64,000 nt of DNA, from NCBI GenBank assembly GCA_008508345.1, contig QNGE01001743.1, forward strand, positions 26,762 to 90,761, read 5' to 3'. Origin of the DNA: Paragonimus westermani (Eukaryota; Platyhelminthes; Trematoda; Plagiorchiida; Troglotrematidae). Both the position numbers and the translations under genes were made by a program. Below the pieces are notes generated by a model. That model was not told the DNA's origin. It made no database searches and saw only the letters and a program-made list of their open reading frames with translations. This document shows positions 47,924 to 60,799 of this stretch, piece by piece. Each line of letters starts with the position of its first letter. Position 1 is the first letter of the stretch.

Positions 47924-48004
47924 AACTTCGGCTGGATTCGAGCCAGCGAGAGAAAAAAACATGCCCAAAAGCTACAAATGCTCTACCAGCTGAGCCACTA
48001 GACC
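47924..48004 (-). repeat. tRNA-like SINE head, copy 3
   Basis: The minus strand reads GGTCTAGTGGCTCAGCTGG (A box), a spacer, then GCTGGCTCGAATCCAGC (B box and T arm) and CGAAGTT. It matches the edge copy at 8-87 closely, with an acceptor stem no longer complementary. No hammerhead follows in the next 200 bases on that strand. Confidence 0.6.
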
Positions 48005-49559
48005 ACACCGTAGTGATTACTCTAGCTTGACTTTCTGATGTTAACTAAGATTAAGACTAAACAGTAGTGGTTTGTAAAGAAATCTTCGTACTGCTTCACT
48101 TATTTTCACAGGAGATATCCCATTAGACACAACACAACATCAACAACGACAGTATTCTAAAGTTTTTCCACTATTTCACACGATAAAGAAGAAATGTCAC
48201 TGGCTTATCGACCAGGTAGAAGGCGAAGCTTGACTTAACTCGTAAAACTCAAACGTGGATTGTTTCGGCCAACTCGTGCGAACAAAACGGGTCAATTGTT
48301 TTGGGTAGAATGCCACAGGTGGCAACATGTGAGTCGGTTTCTGCACCACTTTGCAAATCACGGATTGTACGCCTGAATGACTGTAATAAATCACTGGCTG
48401 GCTAAGTTGTCGTGACCCATACAGGTCAAACAGCGAAACGCTAGATCAGTAGTTGTGCTATAGTTTTTGTCTGAATGGTTAAGATGTGTTTGATCGAGAA
48501 ACTATTGCTTTGTGAATTTGCAGTGGTGCTCGGTGTTGCTTACTTGACCGCTGTGTCGGTTTTCGGGGTGTGGTACATGAGGAGACGAATTGGCTAGCCT
48601 GGCTAGCTTGATCGCTGTAAGACTGATCACGAAACACACAATAAAACAGTATGCGCCGCTGCTGTCCCCGAGAATGGGAACCTGTACAGGGTATCTGAAG
48701 GACATGGTAATAACCGTTTGACTCAATTATTTCGGAGGGGGTGATAGAAAAACACAATCAGAATAAACAGTAGAAATGACATCATAGTGAACTTTAAGCG
48801 GTTACCAAGAGATTTGAGTTTATCGTGTGTGTGAGACCACCATGTTTGCAACCTTCTGTAAATCTTTCATGTCTGCTGCGTTCAATTATTTTTGCAGCGA
48901 ACTAATTGGGTTCATACAAAAATGAAGTAACAAAGTGTAGGATGCACTTGTTTCAAGGCTGTTTGTCCACACAGTGCCAGCGTATTACGCGACTTGTTCT
49001 TCAAACCAATCTCACCATTGCATGCCAGGGTCGTATCCAGTTACGGAAAATTATACGAACACCACTAGGGTCATGCTGATATAATGATCAATTATTTCTG
49101 ACCACAACCATGAGTTTAATCATGTAATGACAATGGTCTCAGTAACGTGCAGTAAAAACAAATATCGTTAGGGCGAAACTGTTGAGGATGTTAACGGACC
49201 GTAAACTTTGTTGTTTCTCTCTAGCAGAGGATGCGCGACCGAGGAAGCTTGTGTTTTACACGAATGACCAGTCACCTCTTTTGAAGTACTAACCGCTGGT
49301 TGGTTGACATGATCGTAAACCACTTAGGAAAATACACCATTCATCTGGCTCGAACCTGCCTAATTTCTACTCGCATACAGACAAAACTATGGAGGAACAA
49401 AGACAGTAAAACTTGAATGTCATGCTACTTTTCGAAGGCGACCGACTGAACTTCCTGTGAGAATGTGACAGCTGCGATTGATTGAGTGTTGTTCAATTTA
49501 ATTTGGCTTCAGACTTCCATTACACAGGAAAATATCAGAAAGAAAGCATGAATTCAAAG
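48005..49559. other. No gene recognised
   Basis: Minus-strand frames at 48197-48394 and 48479-48757 are somewhat G+C-richer than their surroundings but have no identifiable domains. Confidence 0.35.
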
Positions 49560-49743
49560 GACTCCCGGAAAAGGGAAACCAGAAATGCTTACGGTTTCGA
49601 AGATGCCACTCAGTAACCAGATACCCCTTATTAAACAATTCAAAATGATTCCATATGAATATTCCGCACCTACTTTCTTGACAATTGAAAAATTTCCCAT
49701 TCATCTCAAAGAAATTGCAGCACCAATGAACAAGAACGTCAGT
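49560..49743 (+). CDS. Candidate exon, unknown protein (5' member of a pair)
   Basis: The plus-strand block is open from CAAAG/G at 49559/49560 (phase 2 entry) through ATG at 49585 to a donor AGT/GTAAGG at 49743 (phase 0 exit). If unspliced it would continue to TAG at about 49771. It encodes IPLIKQFKMIPYEYSAP and FLTIEKFPIHLKEIAAPM, natural-looking globular sequence. Phase 0 exit is compatible with the block at 50584. No family recognised. Confidence 0.38.
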
Positions 49744-50583
49744 GTAAGGCTTGTTGAGTGTTTAGAAAATTAGGTTAAGTCTATTTCATTATTTCTGAAA
49801 CCGCTTTTACTGGATGATATGTGGCAAGGTTTTTTTGCGCTCTCCGGAAATCCAGGTTTTGAAAACTCGTCATTGACAGTCCAGATCTGATGGTATCGTG
49901 AATGTCTGAAGAATGTGTCAGAAGGACGTCAATTATATACATTTAGTGATGAGATATAATGCAATCTTCTCGAAAAGAATGAATTCCTCAATCTAAACGG
50001 GGAATTAATACTCTGAGAAAACAATGTGTTAATTAGTTACAGAATGGTATTCGATTTAATCGGAACTGTTAATCAAATTTACAACAGGGTCACGCAATGT
50101 ACGTCAGGAAATACGTTCTCGGTTAGTTGAAGCCATGAAGAAAAAATGAATATATGTTTCTTTAACTAATATTCTCGTAGTATTTTTCACAATCCTGTCC
50201 CCATATCAGGTTGTAACAAAAGATTTTCCTATAATAATCTTTTAGTGTGTACGAGCTAGGCTGGAAATCAACATGTGCTTACATACTGAATCAAATGGTT
50301 TTACACAAATTCATTCGTTGTTATACTAATACAGGGGGTAGGAATATTAAATTAGACAAAATAAGGTCAAAAGGAGGATGTAGTATGCATGACGTTCAGT
50401 AACTCCACGGAAAATATCGGGTTGAAAACTGACTACATTTACGCTGTCACTTGGATGGTAGAACAACCCATATAAGGCGTGGGCGACCAATAAGAGTAGA
50501 GGTTAGGGAATTCTAAGGTGGAGTTCGGGCAAAGTGAGAGCGATTTGTTTAAATCCTCATACATATAATGCCAACATATTAAG

Positions 50584-50857
50584 ATGTCTAAAACATTATC
50601 CCAATACAATTTTCGTTCAATACTCGGCATGGATGGTCTATCAGAAAAGTTTTCTCCCATAATCCACAGGATTTTTGGTAAACCTATTGGTGGCCAAGTT
50701 TTAGACAAATCTGCGTCTATTCATTCGAGCAACTCGGAGGGCTCACCAATTCGGAGCCAGATGACAGTCTCCAATTCATCTGAAAAAATGTGCACCACAT
50801 TTTCGCCCCCCGGTCAAGTTTGTTCCTCATCTCCAAAATATATTGCGAGCAGATACC
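50584..50857 (+). CDS. Candidate exon, serine-rich protein
   Basis: Open from ATG at 50584 (just after TTAAG; in-frame stop at 50566) to a strong donor ACC/GTAAGT at 50857/50858, phase 1 exit. It encodes a short ordered start (QYNFRSILGMDGLSEKFSPI) then a serine-rich, probably disordered stretch. It may be an initial coding exon, or follow the 49560-49743 exon after an intron of 840 bases in compatible phase 0. The continuation was not found. No family recognised. Confidence 0.42.
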
Positions 50858-53800
50858 GTAAGTTACACACTTTTGATTTATTCGAGTCTAATCACATTTT
50901 GAAAACGACATGCTATTAAGTTTCAAACGCAAATTGACGTGTAACGAGGTGAAGTTAAATGAGACGTATGTTGTTTAAACCTACAAAATATTACAAATAA
51001 CGAAAACTGTTGTTTTCTTGTAATTCGCATGGTTCAACCAGCTTAGGCGACTCAGATAATTGCACGAAAGAACCATAGTTGTGGTGGGTCGGAGTATACA
51101 ACTTCCCACATTTGCGAGTGTTTCATTATTAGTCAGTGACTTTTGAAAGTCTGCCTCAATAGCGTTTTGTTTGAAGAGTTAAGTAGTCGTAAAATTGAGT
51201 CAAAATATGGCTGGTATTAAAAACATTTTGTTAATCAATCGGTAATTGAACACGAAAACTGCAGGGCAAACATCTGACTCAAATGCACCTAAAAAGTATA
51301 CGCGGTATGCATATGTGATATATCGGGAGCAGTCCCCCTTAGTTTAAACGTATTTTACTGGCTAGCCTTAACCATCTTGGCCGTTAACTAAAAGCATGTT
51401 ACCATCTGACGATGATGGCACATTAACTGTATAGTGATGATAAACTGAGAATATTACTTCGTTAACTACCTCAAACAACATCCGAACAGTGAGACTCCTC
51501 TGTGCCGAGGCGATGCATTAGGACAGACTGAAGCGCCACACAACCGCCACGTTACGCATGAATAGTTTAAACAATACTCGCATTCTATGAGTAAGTTGTA
51601 CTGCTTTGTGCAAATGTCTGAAGAAGCTAACGTTACCCGCGAATAAACTACTGTGTCAGTTTCAAAACCCATTCTCTTGTTCAGGTTAGTCTAATAGTCC
51701 GCTGCTATCCAACGAAACACCTTAGCGATGGGTACAAAGTGCCCACAGAATCTAACAACTACCATATCAAAAAGGTTAGATGAAAAATCGCACACGGGTA
51801 AGTACGAGGCACAGTGATTAGCTGACAGATAGTTATTCAGAAAATCGGAAAGCATAAACATACGTTGAAATTGACCTACTATTTCACAAATATCCTTTTC
51901 TTCCTGGTTTTGTCACTGTTAGTGAGACTACTTAGTGAACGTAGTTCTTTTTCTGGAAGGGTTAATGAGACTAGAATAGACAGACAAGGGTGTTTCACCA
52001 TAAGAATGAGGTGCACCTTCGTCGTCTTGACTGATTTACACAGTACGACAGCTTTTAAACTCTTAAAAAGCCGAATATAGTTAAACCTCTTGTAGTTTGT
52101 CCACGTCTCTATAGTGAGTAAAATATAACTAGAGAGGTTATGATGATATTTATAGTCTGAGTCCATGCTGAACGTAGGTGAGCTCAGATAGCATAGCTGC
52201 ATTTTCGAGATTATAATTTGAATAAAACCAACGCGATCGAATTTGTAGTTTCAAAATTAGTGGCTTATATCAATTTCGAACCATCTGTATAGACACGCAG
52301 CAAAAATTGAGCTGATAAGTTTAAACTTGTCTGCCAAAAGAACCCAACCAAAACAATGAAAAGTTAATTCATGCAGTTATTTGATGCTTGAAAACCAGTA
52401 AAATACAGTTCACTTGAAAATTCAGAAACATTGCTTCATTGTGAACGGTGTGCATACCCATCATTTTTGGCCTATCGATCGTTCATGTTTTTTGAGCTCA
52501 TCCCGGAAAACGACGTTAACTCTGCCCAACCTACAAAGTTGTATTATTTTAAACCGGGTTTAACACGATAATCTGTTTGTTTGTGACGTGAGATTATGTG
52601 TGACAGGGTGACAACACAGCACATACAGATTTTAAACTTCAAACACGTAGCACCCCTGATGTTTATGAGGGTTCACATGACATTGACTACGACTGTCCAG
52701 TGAGATCTACATTCCTGTAGCCAGCTTATCATACCACAACATTATCAATGATATGGACCTGTTGCGTTAAGCTCACGCTTCCCAGACAGATATACGGACT
52801 CCTCCCCAAGACTTGATCAGCTTTGCAACCTCACATTTGCCCAGACCATCAAACAGAAAGCCAAATGCGGTGTAAGTTGGCCATTTTCTAACTCACTGTG
52901 GAATTTAAAATTGCTCTAAACACCTCGTCTAGGATGAGGTTATTTCTGAATAACCTGAGCTTTTCGATTATTCCCAAATTTCGACTAACAAGAATCCGCA
53001 CGTGAGTGATCTATTTCCAACCTTAGGGAGACCACAAAATAAATTGAGGATTAAAGGTGTATATAAATGAGACAATCTGAAGCATCTATACCAAACAGGG
53101 TACCGAATATGTACAGCCAATCATGGTTGGAAATATTCTCATATACTTATATCCATAATGAGCTGAAGTATTTTGCAAGATCCTCCCAGTAAGCACCTGA
53201 GTGGTGGAGTTTGTGTTTTAGGCAGGCGTAGCGCCATCATTTCAAGTGAGAGGGTTACATACCTGTCCGTGTAACGATGATATCTTACAATAAACCTCAT
53301 CCGACTGTAAGCCAACCGCGTGTTATTCCGTGTCCTTAACATTTCACACGAGGTATGACCAACGCTTCGTTAAACTCTTCGCGGAGGGAACTTTCGACTC
53401 CTTTTTGAATCCGTATACGCAGTGACTTTAGTCTACCGCTGCATCTCAAAGATAAGCTGCTCATTTTGCATGGGACCATTAAGGTTGTTGTTAGATGCCA
53501 TTTGTGGGCCATCGGTGCTCCCATAAATTGCTCTTCAAAGCGCCCGGACGCAGTTTTAGTTACTATTTTTCGTCAAGTCATAGAATATTTTTTTATCCAG
53601 ACTTCAAAGTTGGTGAGACCTATACAGTTTCTGCTAGTCTGGAATTTATATCTGAACGTGGACAAGAATAAATCAGTGACTAAACATAGTCCTTTTTATG
53701 ATAATCTCGCATATTTGATCTTATCCAATAATCATGGGCTTTTAATGCGTGATTGGCAGTTCCGTATTAATTTCATTCAGTAATTACTATCTTTTAGGCT

Positions 53801-54542
53801 GCCTTCAGGCGTTCATAAAAACTGCGCTTGTTGAGTCAAAAATCAATCAAGCGAGGAGCGTGCAGCAACCATATAAGGCGTGATCAGACATTTGTCAATA
53901 TGTTCCTGTAAACGACCAACCTACTTAACCCTGTGTAATAAATGCAATTGCTGGCTGTTTGCAAAGTTGTAGATGGGAATGCAGATATTTACCTTCAGAT
54001 TTGCGGTGGAAATGCGTCAATAAACAAAGCAATAGGTGATGCGTATACATCTGCCTACAAACTGAAAGCGGAAGCTACCGAGTGAAGACGGACTAGAAGT
54101 AACTAAAATATTTTTCTCGTTACATTTTGCTCATTTCGTATTGAGTAAGCTAAGACCAAAACAACGAGTTAAATAGCAGACCCTTGGAGCGTAGGTTGTG
54201 TGTGGTCGATCGCTAGACCATCTACCATGCTTCATACAACATTAGGTTGTTTCTCGTGAACACACATTAAGGAAGGTTGATTTATGAATCTTAGTGTGCA
54301 CCTAGTTAAGCACTATGCCGAGAAGTTTGTGTAATCTACATGGCAATAAAGTTAAGTGTTATCCCAAGCTCTCAAAATGTACTGCATAATGCCGCAAAAC
54401 GCAAACGTGTATAAGTTAAACGAAAAGCTCCAATATTTAGTGTAAAATTAACTTTAAAGAGGACTATACCGATTAACACTAACTCCGTTTGTCAAGTTAA
54501 TTCCTAAGGTGGCGACTACCGATTGATCTGCTTACCACTTAG
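50858..54542. other. No gene recognised; possibly intronic
   Basis: If the exons at 49.6-50.9 kb and 54.5 kb belong to one gene, this is intron sequence with at least one missing exon, because the phases differ. I see no confident coding block. Confidence 0.35.
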
Positions 54543-54726
54543 GCGGAACAAGACTGAACATTCAGACAACGAGTTTGAATTGCGACTTAAACTGATCGTT
54601 TTTCGTCACTCGATCTTAAGTAACTCGCTGACGGTCTTTCCAGTCGATGAAAATTTGAAGATATATGTTGGTGAAAATGAAGTAGTGTGCACAAGCGAAC
54701 TCATCTTTAGGAACTACTCTGTATAG
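54543..54726 (+). CDS. Candidate terminal exon, unknown protein
   Basis: After CTTACCACTTAG (acceptor ending 54542) a block reads open in phase 2 to TAG at 54724. It contains NEFELRLKLIVFRHS and VDENLKIYVGENEVVC, an alternating pattern typical of beta strands. No family recognised, and it could be the 3' end of the gene begun at 49.6-50.9 kb. Confidence 0.35.
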
Positions 54727-56857
54727 ACATCGGTTGACGAACACAAGAAGGGGGCACGAGACTCGGTTTTCAGTTTTGTCACAGCACACGTACAGTACAT
54801 ACAGTGTACGTTCTTTAACCTAACCCCGATTGAAACACTGAATTATGAATTTGAAGAAGGATTAGGTTATTCACTTGCCCTTCATTGTGAATTCGAAAGT
54901 AACTGCGTGGTCTATTCTCCGTTTCAGCTACAGCCGTTTTTTGAGTTGTGCACTTATTTTCGAAATTATCAGTGATACCCCATTCAGCTGTGATCGATGG
55001 CTTTGGGGTCCGTATATACTCTTCACAGAACAAAAATGCAGCCGATGTTATACTGTGTTGTTTGCTGATGAGTGCAAACCAAACGTTCAAAATCGGTGAA
55101 TAATGTTGAATCGGATGGCTTAACAATACGTTCTTCGATGGAACTCTATATCTACTGAAAAAAAATCGAAAGATAACTGCAAAGGTCGAAAGATGTACTG
55201 ATTCGAAGTTGACTGGTAAAAAACTAACTTCACTGAGTTTGATTTATAATATCAATTAAACGAATGGATCACGCTATTTCAGGTTCTCTGACCTTGAACC
55301 AGAAGCGGCTGATCACTTTCAGAACTTATTATAATTTGTGAAATTCTTCGACTGCGTTGTGCTAGTCAGCAAGTTGCATGTGACAGTAAGGATTTTCCAT
55401 TTGTAGCACTTTATTCAGACTTGGTGAAACCTATTAATATAAACATTTTTTGTTTGTTAGCTTAACTGGACAGTGTCTCATAAACAGCCACCATTATTTC
55501 ACATTACATCCTCAAGAATACTCTTTATCAAATTTGTATGGTGTACGTTACTTAACTGCTTTCATTACAGATCGGCAAATAACCGACCTGAATATAACTG
55601 GACAGTGTATTAACAAATTTTATACAATAGATAATATATGTTCGCCATTATAAAAGCGGGAGTTTTCAGTAATTGTTTTAAACCTGGCGTCTCACAGAAA
55701 GATACAAAATAAAGGCATGATTTCGAGCTGCAATTCTGTCTCGTTATGTGAGAGTGAAGGTGAGTTCACGAAGCAAACAAAAGTCGCAGGGACTTTATAA
55801 CCAAAACTCCAACCTTCCTGCATCAAATCAGAAAGTAATGGGAGTTTTAGCTGTGAAAATGGACTAAATGATCCATACTTACGTATTCTTAAAATGTTTG
55901 CGAAAGAATGTCGATTCAGTTCTTGGAAGAATATTTAGGAAATATTTCAATCAGTTAGCCATACAATGGTTTAAGAAAAGCATACCTACCGGAAATTTTA
56001 GTAGACTACACTTAGGAGTTATAACAAATAAATACAAGCAAGCTATATAGTAAAATATCAATTTCAAGATGAAAAACTTCATTAGCTTAATGGCATACAT
56101 CAAATTGTATACTTAACATTGACCTGAATTGTTTCGTCTTCCCAGGACTGCATTAAGCTAACTGAATTACTGTGTTAACGCAGAGCGTAATACTGATTTA
56201 TCTCCTGCCTAAAAATATGGACCAACGAGTAAATGGCGCTAAATTAACATTTCCGTAGAATTTTCAGCATTGAGTGAACTCAAACTTTCGTCTTCTACTT
56301 GGAACAATAGAAAGTCAACAAATAGCTAGTTCTGTCAGTATACACGACCACATTTTAGAACGCATGACTAACGAACGCATTTTGCATAAATTCCGGGTCA
56401 CTAGAATGCCTGTTGTACGAAAATCTGAATACTGGGAAAATCCTAATTGATTACCACTGAGAAATATTTCTGTATATTCTCTCTGTTTAAGAAAATAACG
56501 TTTACTATTTTGAAGTTGTGAGGTCAACCTGTAACACAGGTATAGCCATAAAATTTTGATGGTGAGGCCAAAAATCGCACGGACAAACATAGACTCACCC
56601 GAATTGTTAGACTTGCAAATGCGTTTGCAGGGCAAGGAATAAGTAAGCGAAAGAAGGTACGTGAGGTAAAATTGTTCATGTTAGCCAGCTGTAACAAACG
56701 TTTGCGGAACTCACATACCCCTCAAGTGAATTATACCAGTCAGTATTTTATCGCATTACCTAGTTCAGCCTATATTCACAGCTGTGCTCGACAAAGCTAC
56801 TTTAGGTAAAAAATAGTTTTATATCAGATCACTGATCAGAAGTCTGGAATTTGTTTA
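54727..56857. other. No gene recognised
   Basis: Overlapping frames on both strands around 54.8-55.1 kb and a minus-strand frame at 56315-56635 with a hydrophobic patch lack supporting signals. Confidence 0.35.
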
Positions 56858-57480
56858 CTCACAAGTTGAACGTCGCTCACAGTTGACTTTGAGTGCGCAT
56901 TCGGTGAGACTTTTCAGCCATCCTCTTCTGAAAAGAAGCACTAGGCTTGAGTTTTGCATTTCGCTGATAGTACATATCCTTACCGCGGTCGATGTTAGAA
57001 ATCCGACCACAATTAAGTGAGTCAACCATGTCAGCCACTGCAACTGAACCAACATGTGTAGGTTCGCATTCGTTTGGCAGCATTGCTTAAATTGCCAGAA
57101 CACCCCGTTCAAATTGGAGAATAATCTTAATAGTGAGGCATCAGTCAGAATCAACAACAGAACAGTTGCTTCTCCTGTCGAGACGATCGGGCAATCTAAG
57201 TGTTACTAACAAGCGACTGTGGCTTAGCTTTTGCATGCAGTTATTTGTCGGTTCCTAATGTGAGTTAGTAGCACAACCGCCAGTACGGCTGCCTCACAAA
57301 AACTTGGCTGGAGTTCCAGTGTGTACCGCGGCAAGGATATACTCCAATGAGATGTTCTAACGATAGGGGGACCCAAGTCCAGTGCTTTTCTTGAAAGATA
57401 ATAGTTGGGAAGTCTTCCGGATTGCGACGGCTACAATTAGTTTTGAGTGATACTCAACTTCAAACCTCACATCAGTTTGT
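56858..57480. mobile_element. Composite SINE-like repeat, second copy, with inverted arms
   Basis: This is homologous to 11437-11775. Shared blocks include CAAGTTGA...TCACA, AAAAGAAGCACTAG, CATATCCTT and GTCGAGACGATCGGGCAA. Here both arms survive: the left arm (about 56861-57000) is the reverse complement of the right arm (about 57318-57478), which ends in TTTTGAGTGATACTCAACTT. Each arm keeps the GGATAT block and the AGTGCTT block that flank the hammerhead at 11.5 kb, but stem II and the core letters are lost in both. The plus-strand A-box region (about 57270-57290) is decayed. The arms could form a long imperfect hairpin. Confidence 0.65.
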
Positions 57481-57884
57481 AGTCAGTCACTTGTCAGACA
57501 ACTTTTAAGGGCATGTCGGTGGTTAAACCGGTTAATCATCAGGTGGGTATACCCTGTTTCCTCATAGAGGCAGTAACGTAAAAGACGTGTGAGCCATCTG
57601 TTCCCCAAAAAGACGTTGAAAGATTACAGTACTTCTCCGTAGAAGATGACTTACACATGGATGTAGACAATAACGCACGCATAATTAATCCGAGTGAAAA
57701 TGAGAGGTCATACTTACCTACTCAAGAAAAACGCCTAATCATCATAAACAGCCAATAAAAATCGGTTAGTTTTCTTCCGGAACAGCTTACTCAAGTAATC
57801 TTTAGCAAATTTTGATTCGTCTTCGATCTATTAAGCAACTTTTTTAGAGTGGAAGCCTAGGCTTACACTCATAGTTGTTATTCT
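57481..57884. other. No gene recognised
   Basis: A short AT-rich spacer between the composite repeat and the PLE 3' fragment. Confidence 0.4.
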
Positions 57885-58410
57885 GATAAATGAGTTGAGA
57901 ATAACACATCGTTACAAGCAAGTTGTTATACTATACATTTCAACCACCTCAGGTGGCCCTCCTCAGGAGAGTTTTGATACTAAATAATAGGATCAGTTTC
58001 ACTCACTTTTGCACACATCGATGGTGGATCACCTGAGCTGACACACTTCTTGCTTACTTTACTAAGCATAAGGAATTTAGTAATGGAAAACAGTCTGGTC
58101 TGGGCAATGTTGACTCACAATGATGGTGATACTGTCTCAGCCTTTCGAACAGTCAAGAGTACTGTGTTAGAAAAGCCAGTGAGAACCTCTCAATACTGAT
58201 CAGGAACAGTTTTTAAATGGCTAATAGATAGTTGGCTTCTTTAATAATGAACATATAGACGGTTCTTATAGCAGTACACCTGGCAAATTTTACCATCATT
58301 TTTTCAACAAGTACATGTCCAGTGTATGCACTTTTACCACACTCGCCGTGACTTGTATGCTGTCGTGAGTTGAATCCATTCAGATCTTCCGAAACATACT
58401 TGCTCGATCA
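57885..58410 (-). pseudogene. PLE 3' fragment with hammerhead-like tail
   Basis: The segment 57885-57985 aligns with the 3' tail of the 14.5 kb PLE, including CTGAGGA (57960-57966, minus), the CCACC/GGTGG hairpin and GAAA (57938-57941). Reading up in coordinate on the minus strand, a decayed GIY-YIG piece is visible near 58.30-58.36 kb (GECGKS followed by YTGH, where the intact element has GDCNAS and YIGE). A 5'-truncated, frame-broken relative of the intact element explains both. Nothing of the RT is readable upstream. Confidence 0.6.
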
Positions 58411-60569
58411 GTGTACAATGAAGTTAGCACCTAAGACTACCCTGCGATTTCGTGACAAGCTATGGGGCAAAAATAAGGTAATCAGAGTCTAACCCACGTT
58501 CATTCACTTTTAAGTATGGAACTTCCGATAGCAGAATCCTCTTATAGCTTACATGTTTAGTGTCCATCTGTTCTCCTCGCGAATATTTTTGTTAAATAAC
58601 TCAGTAGTTCTTCAGGAACGAACAGCTGTTAACTAGTTTTTCAGGACAAAGTCTGATGAATTTAACAATTCATTATTTCACCGAGCTTGTAACGTAATGA
58701 AGTTCAGGAGGCGATCAGCGTCCCGGAAAAAAATTTTCGTTGCCACATTGGGAAAATCGTTATTAACAAACAATAAGCTTAATTATCCCTGTGTTTAATA
58801 AACAATCTCGTTAATGTGTCCTTAGCACTCTACTTGAGGGAATTCCAAATGCCTGAAGCATCATGCAAAACAACTGAACGCCATGGTAAATCAACCCTGA
58901 TCAGAAACTGGCTTAGGCATAGAGTGAAGGAAGTGCTCCGTTTTGTTGCCGATTTTTTCGGAATAAATTATTTAGCCCCGATCAGTAGGTAATCAACCCA
59001 CCGCTGTTCATACAGAACTTAATCCGCAAGGGGTTATATCCACAAATGTCCAGTTTCAGCCATTCACTTCAGGCTTGTGTAATCATACAAAATATCCGCA
59101 AGGTGTGGAATAAATCATTTAGGTCAGTAAATTCATTAGAAGATAGGGCGGATCACAGATTATTAGAAGACGGTGATGCTGGTGTATGTCAGTAATGTAA
59201 TTTGTCGACATTAAAGGTTTGAGAGTTGGATCAGTCAAGTGATTTGATCGAATAGGTCAAATTAATGTCGTTTCCTTAGTGACGGAAAATGTAACACATG
59301 AACTCATCTTTGTTTGAATCATTTAGTGTAACGCTCATTCACACACGACCAATCAATGTGGGTTATGGCAAGATATTTATATACCATAGATAAACTTTGT
59401 CGAGAAGAAAATCAAAGTAATTTCGTCTTTCGGGAGGCAGTCTTCTTAGCTCACCTGTGTTGTCTAAACTGCATTAGTTGCCTAAGCGAAACTTTATCAT
59501 AAACCTCTCAAAATTTCCACTGTTCAAATCACGGCGTCCCTGCTAACTAAGCGTCACTGAACAACCTATACAAATGTAAATAAGATTCACGACGAGATAA
59601 CAACGTTCAGGTGAAGAGCACTTATTTTGAGATTTACACCAAATGAGTAAGGGCTAAATGAATTCAACAGTCCCAAGTGAGGCAATACGGGCGATAAATG
59701 TAAAACAGGCTCACATTAATTTGCTACCTGGAGAAATCGCGATTTTTTGTGAGAATAATACTGGACCACTTTAACCACAGACCAATGACAGAACAACATT
59801 TTACCCATTGTGTATTCAGCCGTCAAACTTGTGCAAATTATGAACCTATGAACTACTTCAGCAGCCACATTGAAACAACCTGAACATTCGGCCTTAGTCT
59901 CGAAGCCAAATGCTATTGAGGTCTTTAGAGTTCTTTGTTACACACGTGTTGTTTTGAATAACGAAAATATGATCATCCATTCACACCGTTCACAAATACA
60001 GTGCGATTACTACGAGGTAATACTGAACATAATTTGCTAGGTAACCGTATCCGTTACTACCAAGCTGAGCCTTACAGACTGTTGGCTGCAGCTTCCGCTT
60101 CGAGAGAGAGAGAGGGACTATGCAGCTGGACCCTTCTAAAAAAGACATACTCAGGCCAAGTTTCACTTTTTCTGTAACACGTGGATAATACATATTTTTT
60201 TCACCGATGAGAAAAAACTTTTGAGTAGATTTTCATGGGCTAACCGTGTTCACTTAATGTGTGGTCAATTACGGAGTGGTGGAGAACGTTGCACCATGAA
60301 GGCGTGGTTTGATTTCTGGTCTTAACATTGAAAGAGTGAGGTATCAGTGAAGAGTTTTTACAAGAGCAAATCCCCACTCCAGTGTTTCTGGTTAAAAGAG
60401 AACATTCTGATACTATATCGCATCTCAAAAGCTGCCGTCAACTGTGGATGTGCTAAGTAGTCGGGAATTTTGTTCACTCCGAACTGTAGTTTGAAATGTC
60501 CATAGGTATTATTTGTTATATATCGATATTTTTGTCTGTGACTGACAACGACTTTTCGAAAAATTGCAG
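58411..60569. other. No gene established; one small frame
   Basis: A 45-codon plus-strand frame from ATG 59365 to TAA 59502 has natural composition (it contains YTIDKLCREENQSNFVFREA) and may be an upstream exon of the 60.57 kb gene, with a weak phase 1 donor AAA/GTAATT. A short GA repeat lies at 60102-60114. Otherwise nothing is recognised. Confidence 0.3.
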
Positions 60570-60677
60570 TTATTACTTCGAACTTTAAAAAGAATTTGAC
60601 TTTTCAATCTGTGTGCGTAATATTTGTGGAATTTTTCCTATTGATTTCGAACGCTTTGCAGTGTTTATTAGGAGGAA
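60570..60677 (+). CDS. Exon of an unknown gene with a membrane-like segment
   Basis: Begins after AATTGCAG (60569) in phase 1 and ends at GGAA/GTAAAT (60677/60678) in phase 1. It encodes a hydrophilic start, then SVCVIFVEFFLLISNAL, a likely membrane segment, then CLLGG. It joins in frame to the block at 60800 across a 122-base intron with a T-rich 3' end, giving uninterrupted coding. This pairing is the best evidence for a host gene in the window. No family recognised. Confidence 0.45.
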
Positions 60678-60799
60678 GTAAATCACTATTGGTTTACAAT
60701 TTTGCTCGGTGAAATTTTGACAAATTTTTAATAAAAGGGCACGGAATTCATATTGTTGAACAAATCTGCCAAATATCGTCTCTTGGTTTTCTTGGAAAG

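Noticed and set aside
56855..57157. 100-codon minus-strand ORF in the second composite repeat
   Set aside because: It overlaps the inverted arm and is not conserved in the 11.4 kb copy.
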